A stretch of DNA of 64,000 nucleotides, from positions 62,001 through 126,000 of the forward strand of contig NW_024470386.1 in NCBI RefSeq assembly GCF_900496995.4. The letters run 5' to 3'. The position numbers and the translations under genes were made by a program. Source of the stretch: Aquila chrysaetos chrysaetos. Its lineage: Eukaryota > Chordata > Aves > Accipitriformes > Accipitridae. The notes below the pieces were generated by a model. It did no database searches, was not told the DNA's origin, and worked only from the letters and a program-made list of their open reading frames with translations. Positions 1-12,300 of the stretch are shown piece after piece (positions within the stretch are counted from its first letter, which is position 1; each line of letters starts with the position of its first letter).

Positions 1-1494
1 TTTACTGCTAAGGATGAATGTACCTTCTCTGTGTCACCTGACTCTCAGATGACAAATCTTTCGAAGACTGCATCACAGCTGCATCTCCCATAGCTTCCTC
101 GTGATAAAATGGCATCTCCCCAGCGCGCTGCCTGAAGACTGCGCTCTTCATCCAAAGCTGGCGACAAGAACAGGCATGAGCAAATGCTCCCCAAAGGGGC
201 CTGTCGCTCCATGGATTCAGGAGCAAAAAAGTCATTGTCTTGCTGGTGCCTTTCAGAGACTGCAGCTTGGATTTGGGACTTACCCACTGGTGTCTAGTGA
301 CAGTGGAGATGGTGAGCAGTCACGGAGCCACTGAGGTACATGGCCTGGGCTGTCGCACATGTGACACGCGCATGATGTCCTTCAGGAAGAGAGTCTGGAG
401 CTGCCTGGAGACCCCAGGGGTCAACATGGACAGCGTGTGCCTCGGACGGGCAGTGACTGGAGCCCCACACAGTGAGAGATGGCCCACAGTGGACTCACTC
501 AAAGGAAAGTGCTAAACGCAGGCATCCAAAGGAAAAGAAGCACTCTACAATCCCCGAGGAGGAAATGGGGAGCCAGCAGGCACAAGGAAGAGAGGCTGGA
601 GAGTCATTCATGTCACCTTCAGGCACAACTGAACATCTGCTCTCCTTGGAAATGTACCATATTCCCTTCAAGCACCTTCCATCTCCACAGAGCCCCAGAG
701 CGGGTCTTCGCAGCAGTGATGCGCACCCAGCTCTGAGGGCCAGTGGGGAGCACAAGGAGAGCCCAGGAATGACCAGAATGTTCAGGAGAAGGTGACATGG
801 GATCTGACCTGGGCTAGAGTTTGCATCGCAAAACATGACAATGTTCAGCTCATTCAAAACTGTTGCCAGACCGTGGATAACCTGAAGCACGCTCACAGTG
901 CAGAGCCAGACGTTCTTGGTCTGGTGCTTGGTTCCTGGTGCTCCAGCAGGCCTGGGAAATGGCTGCAGAAGGACTGGTGCCTCCCACTCCCCATGCCTTT
1001 ATGCCATCGTCCCTCCTGAAGAGTGACATCGAAACGGGGGCTGGCAGCCTGTGTCGGGGCTGGCACTGACGGAAGCATGACCCAGCAGCCCCGTGAGTTT
1101 GCTGCTGTCCCTCACTCGGTCCCTGGGCCTAGCACATGTCCTTGAGACAGCCTCCCCCACCCCATCTGCTGGCTCTTACCCTCAAAAGTCAGCCCCAGTC
1201 CTGACCAGTCCAGGGGAGGGCTGATCTTTCAAATGTGACCAGCTCCATCTGTACTGGGGGAGCATCCAGCCCTTCCCAGGCTCACCCATTCCCAGGCCCT
1301 GGAGCAGGGGGGGTCTTCAGACTCTTGGGCACCACGGTCTGTTGTGCAGACCATGCCAGGGGGATGCTTCCCCACCCCTGAACGCACCCTGCACCGTGTG
1401 GTGTCTGCACAGGTTGGCTGTGGGGCAGCGGGGCTCTGCTGGTGCAGGGGTGAGGATGTGAACCTGAGCCACAAGGTTCCTGGGAGCTCCCACA
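1..1494. other. Non-coding flank, no gene recognised
   Basis: I see no exon-like stretch with matching splice sites and no tRNA or family motif here. Open frames on both strands are short and mutually overlapping, as expected in GC-rich DNA. Bases from about 1345 to 1515 are similar to a segment at 19325-19400 plus 19902-19978 and are therefore part of a dispersed repeat or old duplication. Confidence 0.5.
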
Positions 1495-1741
1495 CTACCA
1501 GGACATCCCAAAAAAGACTTGTAAGAAGGGCTTCTCTAGGTATGTCAGCCAGCAAAGGAAGGTCAAAGGAAGGGTAACCGCCTCGTGAACACAACTGGCA
1601 GACTGGTAACAGCAGACGAGGAGAAGGCTGAGGTACTCAACAACTGTTATGCTTCCTTCTTCACCGGCAAGCTCTCTTCCCGCACCTCTTGAGTGGATGG
1701 GCCTCAAGGCAGGGACTGAGGGAGCAAAGTCCCTCCCGCTG
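1495..1741 (+). mobile_element. CR1 LINE fragment (ORF2, linker before RT)
   Basis: Read on the plus strand, about 1500-1700 translates in pieces to the part of CR1 ORF2 between endonuclease and reverse transcriptase: a KKTCKKGFSRYVS-like stretch, then TGRLVTADEEKAEVLNNCYA and FFTGKLSS. These correspond to the CR1 pattern of lysine-rich KxFFRYI, GxLVTxDxEKAEVLNxFFASVFTGK. The frame changes at least once, so it is a decayed fragment. It stops abruptly at 1741, where an LTR begins, so the LTR probably inserted here or a deletion joined the two. Confidence 0.7.
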
Positions 1742-2110
1742 TGTCCTGGGTTCAGCTGGGATAGAGTTAATTTTCACAGGAGCCTGGGAGGGGGCACAGC
1801 CAGGGCAGCTGACCTGAACTAGCCAAGGAGCTATTCCATACCATGTGCAGTCATGCTCACTATACAAATGGGGAGCGGGCTGGGGGGAGCTCTCTGCTCT
1901 CGGTGTGGGAAGCGGCAGAGTGTCAGGTTCCAGGTGGTGAGCCGTTGCACTGTGCATCACTCGTTTTGCATATTCTTTTATTAGTACCATTGTTGTTGTT
2001 GTAACTTCTCTTTTTGAGTTGTCCCAGTAAACTGTCCTTAGCGCAACCCAAAATGTTCCATTTCTTTTTCTTTTCTCCCTTCTGATTCTCCTCCCCATCC
2101 CACCGGAGGG
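1742..2110 (+). mobile_element. Truncated ERVL-type LTR (fossil)
   Basis: The segment begins with TGTCCTGGGTTCAGCTGGGA followed by a GATAGAGTTAATTTTC stretch and is collinear with the complete solo LTR at 30014-30607. Shared blocks include CAGCTGACC, ATTCCATACCAT, GTCATGCTCA and the CCCATCCC/CGGAGGG block near the 3' part. It lacks the terminal block ending ACCATGACA seen in the other copy, so it is a 5' partial copy of about 370 bp. No coding part of the element is present. Confidence 0.75.
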
Positions 2111-3340
2111 AAAGAGGTCCTCTTTCTCCAAGTTCTGGAACTAGGTATAAAAGGAAACACTGGGTCTTTGTAGGTTTCTTCCCAAAGCCTTCACCTCTGT
2201 GCTAACGAGGTAGCTCTGGACGAGTCAGTAATTTCCGTCTGCTGTGACAGCCTCCGGGTGCTTGATGGAAACTCAAGACTGGCACTGGAGATAAAGCTGC
2301 CAGGCTCAAGATGTTGCTGTCTTTCAAAATGACCTCTCTGTGTAGGTGACAGGAGGGACTGGACTCCAGCACAGAAAAGGTTTCTCGGCGCTGCTGCTGC
2401 TGGAACGAGCAGTGTGCCAAGGCATCCCTTGGACTCCCAGCCCATTGCCTCCTGCTCTCCCTGCCGACGCAGTGCCTGCTGCGTGCTGGCAGAGCAGAGG
2501 TTCCCCAGGGACCCCAAGGGGACAGCCTGGGCTTGGTCCCAGAGCTGGGGGGAGCTGCTGGCCTGGGGTGGTGAGGAGCTCTCTGCTGCTGGGGATTTGA
2601 TGCCCTCCCTCCTTCCAGGCCTTGGGAAGGCGGCCGTGGGAAGCCTGGCACACGCTGCCTCCACTGCCTGGCTGATGGCACCGGCCGTGGCCAGATCAGC
2701 CCAGCTGCTGAAAGGGCTGGGAGTCCGGCCCCAGCAGCCCAGAGGAGGTGTGGCAGGGCACAGGGGCACAGCTCTTCCCTCCCCACAGGGGAACGTCTCC
2801 CCTGGCTCACGGGCAAGGATGTGCAAGCCAGGAGCGTGCCGGAGGTGGCCACTTCAGAACACCGGCATGAATGACGACTCGGCAGCTTGGCCGAGCGTTT
2901 GTTCAGGCCCTGGAATGTCTCAGGAGGGGAAGGTTGGCCTACAGTTTCCCTCCTCCTCCCCTCTGGGTTTTGTGGTCCAGCAGCGCTGCTAGGGCTTTGG
3001 TGCAAGGACACCGCGGGTCAGTGCGTGCTGTACTGCCATGGGCTACTGGGAAGTGGGGGTGCCGGGCAGCTCTCCAGGCAATCCCGATTTCTCCAGGGTC
3101 TGCCATTTCCCCTTCACCCTCTGCATCCCTAAAGAAAAATACTTGCACAGGGGGCGAGCAAACGTGCTTCTTTTGGGGGAAAGCCCAAACAAGAGGTAAA
3201 ATTGTTGTAAAACAAGACTGGGGCCAGCGTGTGCTGAGAGATGAGCTGTCCTGTGGGCAGCAGTAGAGGCCAGGAATGATGCTGTCTGCTCAGCATGCTC
3301 ATGTCCTGTGTGAAGGACGCCATGGGACTGGGCTGGTTGT
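2111..3340. other. Intergenic, 3' flank of the minus-strand MROH gene
   Basis: GC-rich unique-looking DNA between the truncated LTR and the end of the MROH gene. Several overlapping open frames exist on both strands, but none has family motifs or splice structure, and I assign no gene. Confidence 0.5.
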
Positions 3341-3346
3341 TCCAGC

Positions 3347-3352
3347 TTTATT
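3347..3352 (-). terminator. Polyadenylation signal of the minus-strand MROH gene
   Basis: TTTATT on the plus strand gives AATAAA on the minus strand, 32 bases past the stop codon at 3384-3386. This implies a very short 3' UTR for the MROH gene. It is a single hexamer, but its place agrees with the gene end deduced from the protein. Confidence 0.6.
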
Positions 3353-3383
3353 CCCATGCAGCCATTTTCCCCAGGAGAGACCT

Positions 3384-6300
3384 TCACCTCTCCCTGTCTC
3401 TGCAGAGCCCACAGCACAGTCTTCGTAGGGACCATCCCGATGTTGGCTGCAGCGGTGCCAGGATCAGCAAGGTCTGAGTTGCCAGGGAACGAACTGAGGG
3501 CTCTGCGTCACTCACCAAGGGCTGGAGGGCTGCAACAGAATGAAGGAGAGCAGTGGTGAAACCCCACTGTCTGCAGAGACCCTCCCACGCCAGCCCCATC
3601 TGTCTCTTTCCCTGGCCAGGAGGAGCAGGTGGGACCAATGGACCAGCTGGAAGCTGCTGCTCAGAAACGCCCCAAATGCCTCTGACACATTCCTCTAGCC
3701 CTGAAGCGTTTTCCTGGAGCAGGACAAGGCATAGCAACACCCTGCCCAGGCTCTGTCCCCTGCCCCACCAGCCCGAGCCAGCATAGCACTGCCCCTACTC
3801 ACCCCTGCACAGATCCTGTAGCTCCTCCTCATTTCGGTCCCTCAGGTGCTGCGCACCAAGCCCTAGGCACAGAGTTCCCATCAGACCTCCCACTCGCCAG
3901 CATGTTGCTGGCAGCGCAGCCCCTGGCCCTGCCAGCTCGGCTGCACGCCCTCCTCCCCCTCAGCAGGGCTGACCCCAGGGAAGGAGACTACCCGAGGGCA
4001 GCGGGACGGAGCAAGGCTGCCACCAAGCCCACCTACGTGGGCAGGGGTGGGCGAGGGAGGCACAGAGCCCCTGTCTGCCCAGGCCCTGGACGGGGCAGCC
4101 GAGGCTCTGGCAGCCACGGGGCTGCTCCTTGCTGCCAGTGCAGTGGCAGGGACTGGGGCCAGGCTGCCAGAAGAGGGACCCTGGGGGCTGGGGCTCACCG
4201 ATGAACCTGATGGCCTCCACTCTCAAGGTGGCCTGAGCGTCCTTCAGGTATGGCAGGCTGTGATGCAGGTATTCTTCCATCCTCCTCCTGTCCTGCACCA
4301 GCTGGAGAGAGCACAAGGTCACGGGGCTAGCACAGACCACTCCCAGCCGGGCAGACCAGTCCCTCTTCCCATCACCCTCCTTCCTCCCCAGGCCATTCCT
4401 TTCTTCCAGCCAGGAGCCCCGTGGGGCTGAAGTTCAGGGAGGGCCACAGGCAGAGGGGGCCCGGAGGTACTGAGACCCCTCCGTCCTGCTGCCAGGGCCC
4501 AGGTGGGCCAGGGTCTCCTTCAGCACCCAGGGGTGAGAGCGGAGAGGGACCTGGAGGAGAAGCCCTGGGGGCTCCGTGCTTGAGGGACGGGAAGCAGGAT
4601 GCAGCTCCAGGCTGTGGGCTCCAGTCTGGAGCAGGGCCGGTGAGCAACAGCTGCACAGTCCACACCCCGGGCGCACGGGGCATCCCTTGTCCAGCCTGGG
4701 CCCTGGGGCTTTGGGGTTGTCCTCACCAAGGTCTCTCCAATCCTCCACGTCTGCTTTGTCTGGGCCAGTTGCTTGAGCTTCTTCCTCTTCAGGAGGTCTG
4801 CACAAGTGAGGAGGGCTTCCCCAGAGGCCTGCAAAGCAGCAGAAGCTGGGAGATGGCACCACAGCTTGAGAAGGAGACCTGGCATCCCCCTCCTCTTGGC
4901 AAGGCTGCAAGCTGTTCCCAGCTTGTTATGGGAAGAGGCCGCTGCGGACAGAGTCTGAACTGGGTTTAATGCCCAAGGCACGGACATGGGGCAGCCAACA
5001 CCTCACGTACCGCACTCTGCCAGCCAGCAGAATAGAGATCCGCAAGAGCTGCTGAGCTGCTGCTAGGGCTGGGGGGCAGAGTGAAGGGTAAGGGAGGTGT
5101 GGGCCCATGGCTGCAGGCCGTGAGAGTAGCAGTCCCATAGACACCAGGGCAGGAGGGAGGCAGCAGCATCTCCCGTGGGCAGCCCCCAGCAGGACGCTTG
5201 GCTCCCCAGCCAGGGCTGCCCCAGCTCCTTTAGGCTGAGGCTCCAGCTGGGTTGATCCTGGGATGCATGACCAGTATTCCTCTGACCGCACCTCCCTTCC
5301 CACCACTCTCCTCACTCCAGGCTGGGGAACAAGCTGGCTCTCCACTCCTTGCACTCCTCTGCACAGACCAAGTTCCCTGGCCTGACGCAGGGTGATCTCT
5401 GTGAGCAGGGCTTCAATCCTGCTCTTAGGGAGCTGCCCGAAACATCTGGGGGTCTCTTGGGCACAGCCCTTGGGGGACAGGGATTGGGGCTCATCAAAGC
5501 CCTGGCCTCTGACACCTGCAGGGACAGCTGGGAAGCCTGTAGGGACTCGTGTGTTCGGTGGCCACGGGCTGCTGCCCAGCCCTGCTGGACCAAGTAGGGC
5601 AGCTCTGGGAAATGTCCGTGCCAGCTTCTCCTCTCCTGCTCGTGCTGGCTCTGCAGGGACCCTTCCTTCCTCTGGGCTGTGCTGGGGGAGGGCTGAATGG
5701 GGGCAGCAGGGCTGGGAGGGGACCCCAGCACCCTGGCCACCTCTGCAGCAGGAGGCTCGGGGGGAGGAGGAAGGCAGCGGTGGGACTGGTGCAGGGGATG
5801 AGGGGAGCTCTGCCCTGTCCTCAGTGACTTGGGCAGTGCGACCCCGAGGTTACACACATTCCCAGAGCACGACTGCCAGCAGCCCTCACCGCCGATGCCC
5901 AGGCCAGCGCTGTGACCCCTCCCCCTGTCACTGATCAGCTTTGAAATCTGTACCTTGGCCACACTCTCGGTCTGGTCATTCATATGGAAGAAGAGCGGGA
6001 CCAGGACCCTCCGGATTTTCTTCTTCATCCGTCTCTTGTCTCTCCCCACCACAGTCTCCACTATGTCTCTGAAGAGGCAGATGGAGAGCTCTCGCAGCTG
6101 GCTGGACTCCTGGTAGGAAGGAAGACAGGGGGATTTCAGCAACAGCCTCTCCCTGCCCACGGTGATCAAGCGCATTAGCGTGGTGGATGTGAGGGGAGAT
6201 GCTCCAGGGTCAGATTCTGCACAGAGGAGCCGTGGGCCAGATCTGCAGCTGGGGCTGAATGGCCCTGGGCAATGGTCCCGGTCAAAGGCCACACAAGAGG

Positions 6301-9300
6301 TTTCCGTCAGGTGGTGCTGTGCCTCCGAGTGCTCTCCCAGCCCTCCAGCATTCACCACCAGCTATGTCAGAGCAGCAGTCCCCGGGGACGGGCTGAGGAG
6401 GACACCAGGCTGGCCCTCAGCAATGCCTGCAGGACACACACCGCAGGCTCAGCCTCAGCTCCCTGCCACGGTGCCTGGGGAGAACGTCTGGTCCTGCCGG
6501 ACAGCGCAGCTGGGGGAGCCCTCGTGGCTCCGAGCAGCTCTTGGGCTGCTGGTGCTTTGCACAGGGGCTGAGCCCCAGCGCAGGGGGATCGGGTCACCCA
6601 GAGGCATCGACCTGCCGAGGAGAAGCCGTGCTGGGCTGCCGAGCCCAGAAGCCGTCCCACGAGAGCCCAGGGGCGTTGAGGAGGGAAGCAGCCCTGCCCA
6701 AGTCCTGCCTGCGGGGCTGGGCTGGAGGGCAGCTGTCCCTGCAGAGTACCCATCTGTGGGGCTCAGGCTCCCACAGCAGCCTTACGTCGTCGATGAGTGG
6801 CAGGAGCTTCCCTGCCAGCTGCAGAGTGATGTGGCTGGCCTCCTTCCTCTTCATGTGTCTCAGCAGGTTTCTGAAGACAAGCAAGGCCTTCGTCTTGATA
6901 TCTGTGTCACAACTGTTCAGAGTCCTCAGGATGTCGCTCAGCAGGATATGCATTTCTCTTGCCTGTATGAAGCACAGAATTTCTGTTATGGTGAAGCACT
7001 GGAAGACCACCCTGGCAAAAATGCTGTGTTCACTGAGCACCAGCCTCCCATCCAGCTTCCTGGCAGGTGGCACAGGAATTGCTGCAGCAGCCTCCTGTCT
7101 GGTGGTGGCCACATGGGCACTGATGGGGACGAGGGAGAGCAGGGGTAGGGAAGGGAGGGCAGGACAGCAAAGGCTCGGTGTCCCCTGCTCAGCCACCCCC
7201 TTTTCCTGACACCCACCTCCTTACTCTCAGCCAGGCCCAAGCCACCGCGTTACCCGCTGCCCCAGCCCCAGGCTGCCAACGTGGCTTCACTTGACTCTGC
7301 CTTGCTCACCATCTCAGGTTTTTCCGACAGTGTGACGATGCCTCTGAATACCAGCGCTTGCGTTATGTGGCATGGATACGTCATATACAACTGGAGGAGG
7401 ACCAGGTCACTCAAATCCTTTTCAAGGTCATCGCAGGCCAGCAGCTGAAACAAAGACAGCAGCGAGAGACTGGCAGAGCCTGCAGGACTCCCCGCACTGT
7501 GCCGCTCCTGATTCCCACTGCCAGCTCAGGACATGGGGGCCTGACGCAGCCCATCCTGGGGGCAGCTCTGCCTGTGGACGTGCCGGTGGTTGTGAGTGCT
7601 ACCCCAGCAGAAATGGGTCGAGGCCAGAGGTACTGACGATGGACCGCCTCTGTCCCAGCTCCGGTGACTGTCATCCCACCCTGCAGCCATGTCGGCAAAA
7701 GGGCAGGGCTCAGAAGCATCTCAGAGAGGCACTGCTTGTCACCAGGCCTACCTCAACGTAGAAAGTCATGGCAAAAGTTATCTGGAATTCCTTCCTACAG
7801 CAAAGAATCCCTTGCAGGTGCTGGAACATGGAGGATCGCTGATCAACTGGGCTCTTACTCATCTCTCTGGAAGGGGAAAGAAAAGCACCACTGGGACTGA
7901 GCAGGGCAGGCAAAGCCTTGCTGGGATTGCACTGCCCAGCCCAGTCACGACGCCCCAGGCCAGGACACGCGTTTGCACTCAGCTACAGCTTCTACACAAC
8001 TTGCTCACAGCACCCTGGTCTTTCCCCAAGCAAGGAACGCCCTTTCCACTCTGACCGCTCTGTCACGAGCACCGCGGCTGCAGCCTTGTGCCTCGGCGCG
8101 CTGGGGACCCTCTCTCAGCCACGACGGATGGGGTTGCGGAGGCACTGCTGCCTGAAAGGGGCTCTCACCTGGCCAGCAAGCTGATTCCTCTGTGGTGGGT
8201 CTCAGTTCCGAGAAGCATGTCCCAGCCGCCCTCCTTCTGGATGCTCAGGACATGCTCTTCATAGCCAGCAGCACAGAGCAGAGCTTTAATGGCCTCCACT
8301 GCAAACCTGCATGCAGAGCAAAGTCCAGTCACAGACAGAGCATGCGCCCTGGCCGAGGGCCCAGGGGAATGGCAGGGGAAGGGGGATGGAGCACCTGAAA
8401 GGGCTGCGTTGATTGGCCTGATGCCATTCGCTGTATGTCCAGAAAATCTCCATGGTGTGTTGTAGGAACTCTGCAGTGTATGAGATCTGGAAGACCAGGG
8501 CCATGAAGACCTTGGTGAAGAGTGCTTTTAGTTTCTCCTGGCAGATGGACTGCTGGGTGAGCTTGCACAGGACCTTGGTTGCCTGCCGAATACACACAGT
8601 GACAACTCTCACTGCAAAGACATTGCTGTTGCACTGCCAAAGCCCTCGGGCAGCACGTGGGGTTTGGCTCAGGCACTGGCCCGAGCCACAGAGACTCTGA
8701 TGGAGACTGCAACCTGGCTTCCAGGCCAAGGCCAAGACCCAGCAGCCCTGGGGGCTCAGCTCTTGCTTTTGACGTGGGCACCACAAGCCTCCCGGGGCTA
8801 GCATGGCCGGCCTTTCGTACCCTGCAGACCCTCCTGGGTTTCCAGGCTCAGGCCTTGCAGCCTGCGCAGACTCTGCCATAGCTAAGCCCCTGCCCGAGCC
8901 CCAGCCTTTGCCCGGACTCTGGCTTCTGCCCCAGCCCGGACCCCAGCACCTCTCTGCCCCTGCCCCAGTCTGCGCCCCTGCCCTTGTCTGGGAGCAGCCC
9001 CTGCCCCAACACTTGCCCCTGCCCCACGTTTCCAGTCTGCAGAGAAGGGCACGGGGATGCAGGCAGCAGGGAAGCAGAGTGCTGCCGGGGCAGCACGTTT
9101 CCAGTCTGCAGAGAAGGGCACGGGGATGCAGGCAGCAGGGAAGCAGAGTGCTGCCGGGGCAGGGGCAGACTTTGTGTTTGTGTGCCGGGGCCCCAGCAGC
9201 ACGGGGCAGCCCTGCGTGGCTGGCACAGGGGAGCCTGGTGCTGGGCAGGCACCTGCTGGCCCCAAGGGCCTGTGTCCCTGAGTCCGGGAGGAGGTGGCTG

Positions 9301-12300
9301 CTTGGGGGCAGACAGGAGGGGCTGTGTCTGTTGGCCTGGGGAGGCATGAACAGCCCTGAAGGTGAGCAAGACCTGCTCTGGTCACTCACAGCTGAGGGAA
9401 GGCCGTGCGTGTCCTCTGTGAAGTTGAACCGCCCTTGCGGTAGCTGGTCCTGGATCACACTGAGCAGCTCATTGCAGATCGTCTCCCAAGTGCTGGGCAG
9501 GGAGAGCATCACCTCCCACATGGCCAGGGCAGTGCTGCAAGCCAGAGCGTTCTGTTAGCAGGGCAGCCTCAGCCACCGCGCCGTGCCTGGGCTACGGAAC
9601 AAGCCCCCAGGGCTGCCGGGGCCGGTACCTGTCGCATGATGGAGTGATCTTCAACAGGCTCCTGACCGTATCCTTGGGGCACCATTTGATCAGCAGGAAA
9701 AGGAGTGATTCCAGGCTGTGCCGGGCTGTCACTGTGCAGATGAACTCCATGTTTCTGTGGACGCACTCCAAGATCTTTTGTGTCTGGAAGGGACACAGGT
9801 GAGGATGGTGCTGCCACTGGAGTGCAACCACCTCCTCAGCCGCCACCGAAACTGCTGCCCTTCCCATCCCTCTCTGCTGGCTTGAAATGGATGGCTTCAG
9901 GTGCCCAAGACACCCGGGCTTGAGAGGGAAAATGCCTGAAAGGTCTCATGGGCAGGGAAATCCCGCTGCAGGCTGCTTACATCCATCAGCCACGAGGCAG
10001 GGTCTCTCATGGCCATGTAGAGCAAGCTGCAGGCCACCTGCTTGTCACAGATGCTGGAGTCTCTCATGGCGTCAATGGCTGTGAGGACCACGTCTGTCCT
10101 CTCAGAGGGCTGGAGGTATATGCCAAACACCTATGGGAAGAAGGAAGGGAGGGAAGACGTCACACCGAGTGCCCTGCTTGTGCTGCGTAGCCGAGCCGTG
10201 TGAGCAGCTCTGCTGAGAGATGCCCAGCAGTGCCGGCAGCATTGCCCACAGGAAAGCTGGAAACAGGGGCTGCAGTCACTGCAGGGCAGAGGATGAGAAC
10301 AGAGGGCCCTCAGGGTGAGGGAGGAGGGCTGGGGTCATGGGCACAGCACGCTGGCCCTACAGAGAACCAGGGCTCGCTGGTGGCCAGGAGCACTGGAGCT
10401 GCTGCTGGCACACTGGAGTGCCACCCTCGGGTAGTCCCTGCTCAGGGACAGCAGGAACCCTCTCTCACCAGGGAGAGCGAAGCCATGCCAGTCCCACTGA
10501 TTCTGGATCCTTTTGCTCACTCAAGTCTCCTGCTGATGCCATGGACAAGAGTCACAGTAAGGGAGGAGCTCATTACCATAGCAATGTCACTGCCGTCACA
10601 GTACCAAGAAAGCCAGGAAGCGCTCCCAGCTTCCCATTCCCTTTGGAGCTGTGGATGCTCTGGATTACATTTTGATAGCGTCCTGCCTAAACAGGGGGGA
10701 AGAAAACACAGAACAGTTGGTAGGACGTAGGATCTTTGCCAACAAGCTTAGCAAACGGTGAAAAGAGCTTGAAGCTAGGAATGGGCGAGGAGGGAGGTTA
10801 CAACCTCCAATCAAGGGAAGGAAGTGGTGGACAGGGCTGTAAAGCAAAGGGTGACGAGTGATGGGAACAAGAGGGACCTCGGGAATGACGGAGAAGGATT
10901 AGACGCACCCGCCTCAAGCGTATGTATACAAATGCTCACAGCCCGGGAAACTCTAAGGAACTAGAGTTCTGCATGCAGTCGCGCAAGTAAGACACAGTTG
11001 GAATAACTGAGACGTGGGAGATGGCTCGCACAGCTGGAGTGCTGCGGTGGATGGATACAAGCTCTTCTGGACAGATGAGGAAGATGAGAAGGGGGGATTG
11101 CCTCCTATATGAAGGAGCACCTCAGATATATGGGACAATCAACAGTCTGGGAGAGAGCGTGTGGGTCAGAAGCAGAGGATTTGCTCGCAATGTGTCAGGA
11201 CACAAGCAGTTAAGGAGATTTCTGGAGGGCATCAGGGAGACCTTCTTTCTACAGTCGCTGGAGGGAGCAACCGGTGTGTTGCACAGCTGGATCTGTTGTT
11301 CACTAATACAGAAAAATTGTTTTGTGACATGGTAATCAGGGCTGTAGGGGCCAGGAAATAGTGGGGTTCCAATCCCTAGAGGAGGGAGGAAGGAGAGCAG
11401 CAGAGAACAGTTCCTGGACTTCAGGTGAGCATTCAGCTTCTTCAGCTGGGCTCCTATGGGAAGCAGCTGTGAAGGGCAAAGGAGGTCAGGGAAGTTGGTA
11501 GACTACCAAAGGACAGCGACCTCCATGCACAAGATGGTCCACCCCAACACTTGGGCAAGGGAGCAGACATGCCAGGAGACTGGCCTGGCTAAGCTGGCAA
11601 CTCCTGGCAGAGCTCCAACCCAAAAAGGCAGTATGTGGGAAGTGGAAGGGTTCAGAGAAGAGAACTGCCAGTGGTGGGGAAGAACTGGGTCAGGGATTAC
11701 TGACAGAACCCAGTCCACGTAAGAACTCATGTAGATGAGTGCCTGAGACTAGTCAGGTGTCAGAACTGACTGATGCCCTTGCAAGGCTGCTTCCTTTCAT
11801 CCTAAAAGGTCGTGGAGATGAGGGTCCCGACAGCTGGGGAAAGGCAACTATTGCAGCCATAGGGAAAGGTGATGAGAAACACCATGGCTTTACCAATGGT
11901 AAATCATTCCTGGCCAACCTGGCTGCCTTCTGTGACAAAATGACTTTTTATCTCTGAGGAGGGGAAATTGTTTCTTAGGCTGCAGAGAAGTGGAGGAGCT
12001 TAATGGGACTTTCTAGTCTGAAGCAGGACAGAAACGCTAGGATGGGCAACCATTGCAGCAGGAAGTTTTTCAGTCCCCTGCTAGCCAGGGCAGCTATGGA
12101 ACCACTGCTTCAAGGGAGGTAACAGTCCTGGATGAGGTCTGTGAGGTACGCGCATTTTTAAAGCGGCACACGTGTCTACAGCACGAGCGTTGGCTATTTC
12201 TCACAAGGCAAGAGCTAAGGGACCCCAGAGAGGTGCGTGGCTATCACCTTATCCATGTCCTCTTGTTTCTGCACACACTGCCCTGATGCTGGGTTGCGTG

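Noticed and set aside
5549-7209. Plus-strand frames across 5.5-7.2 kb
   Set aside because: They are shadows of the minus-strand MROH exons 5954-6109 and 6786-6962, without motifs of their own.
8286-9521. A 411-codon minus-strand frame
   Set aside because: It spans two real MROH exons (8395-8582 and 9390-9534) plus the intron with the 69-bp duplication; splice borders and phase show the middle part is intronic.
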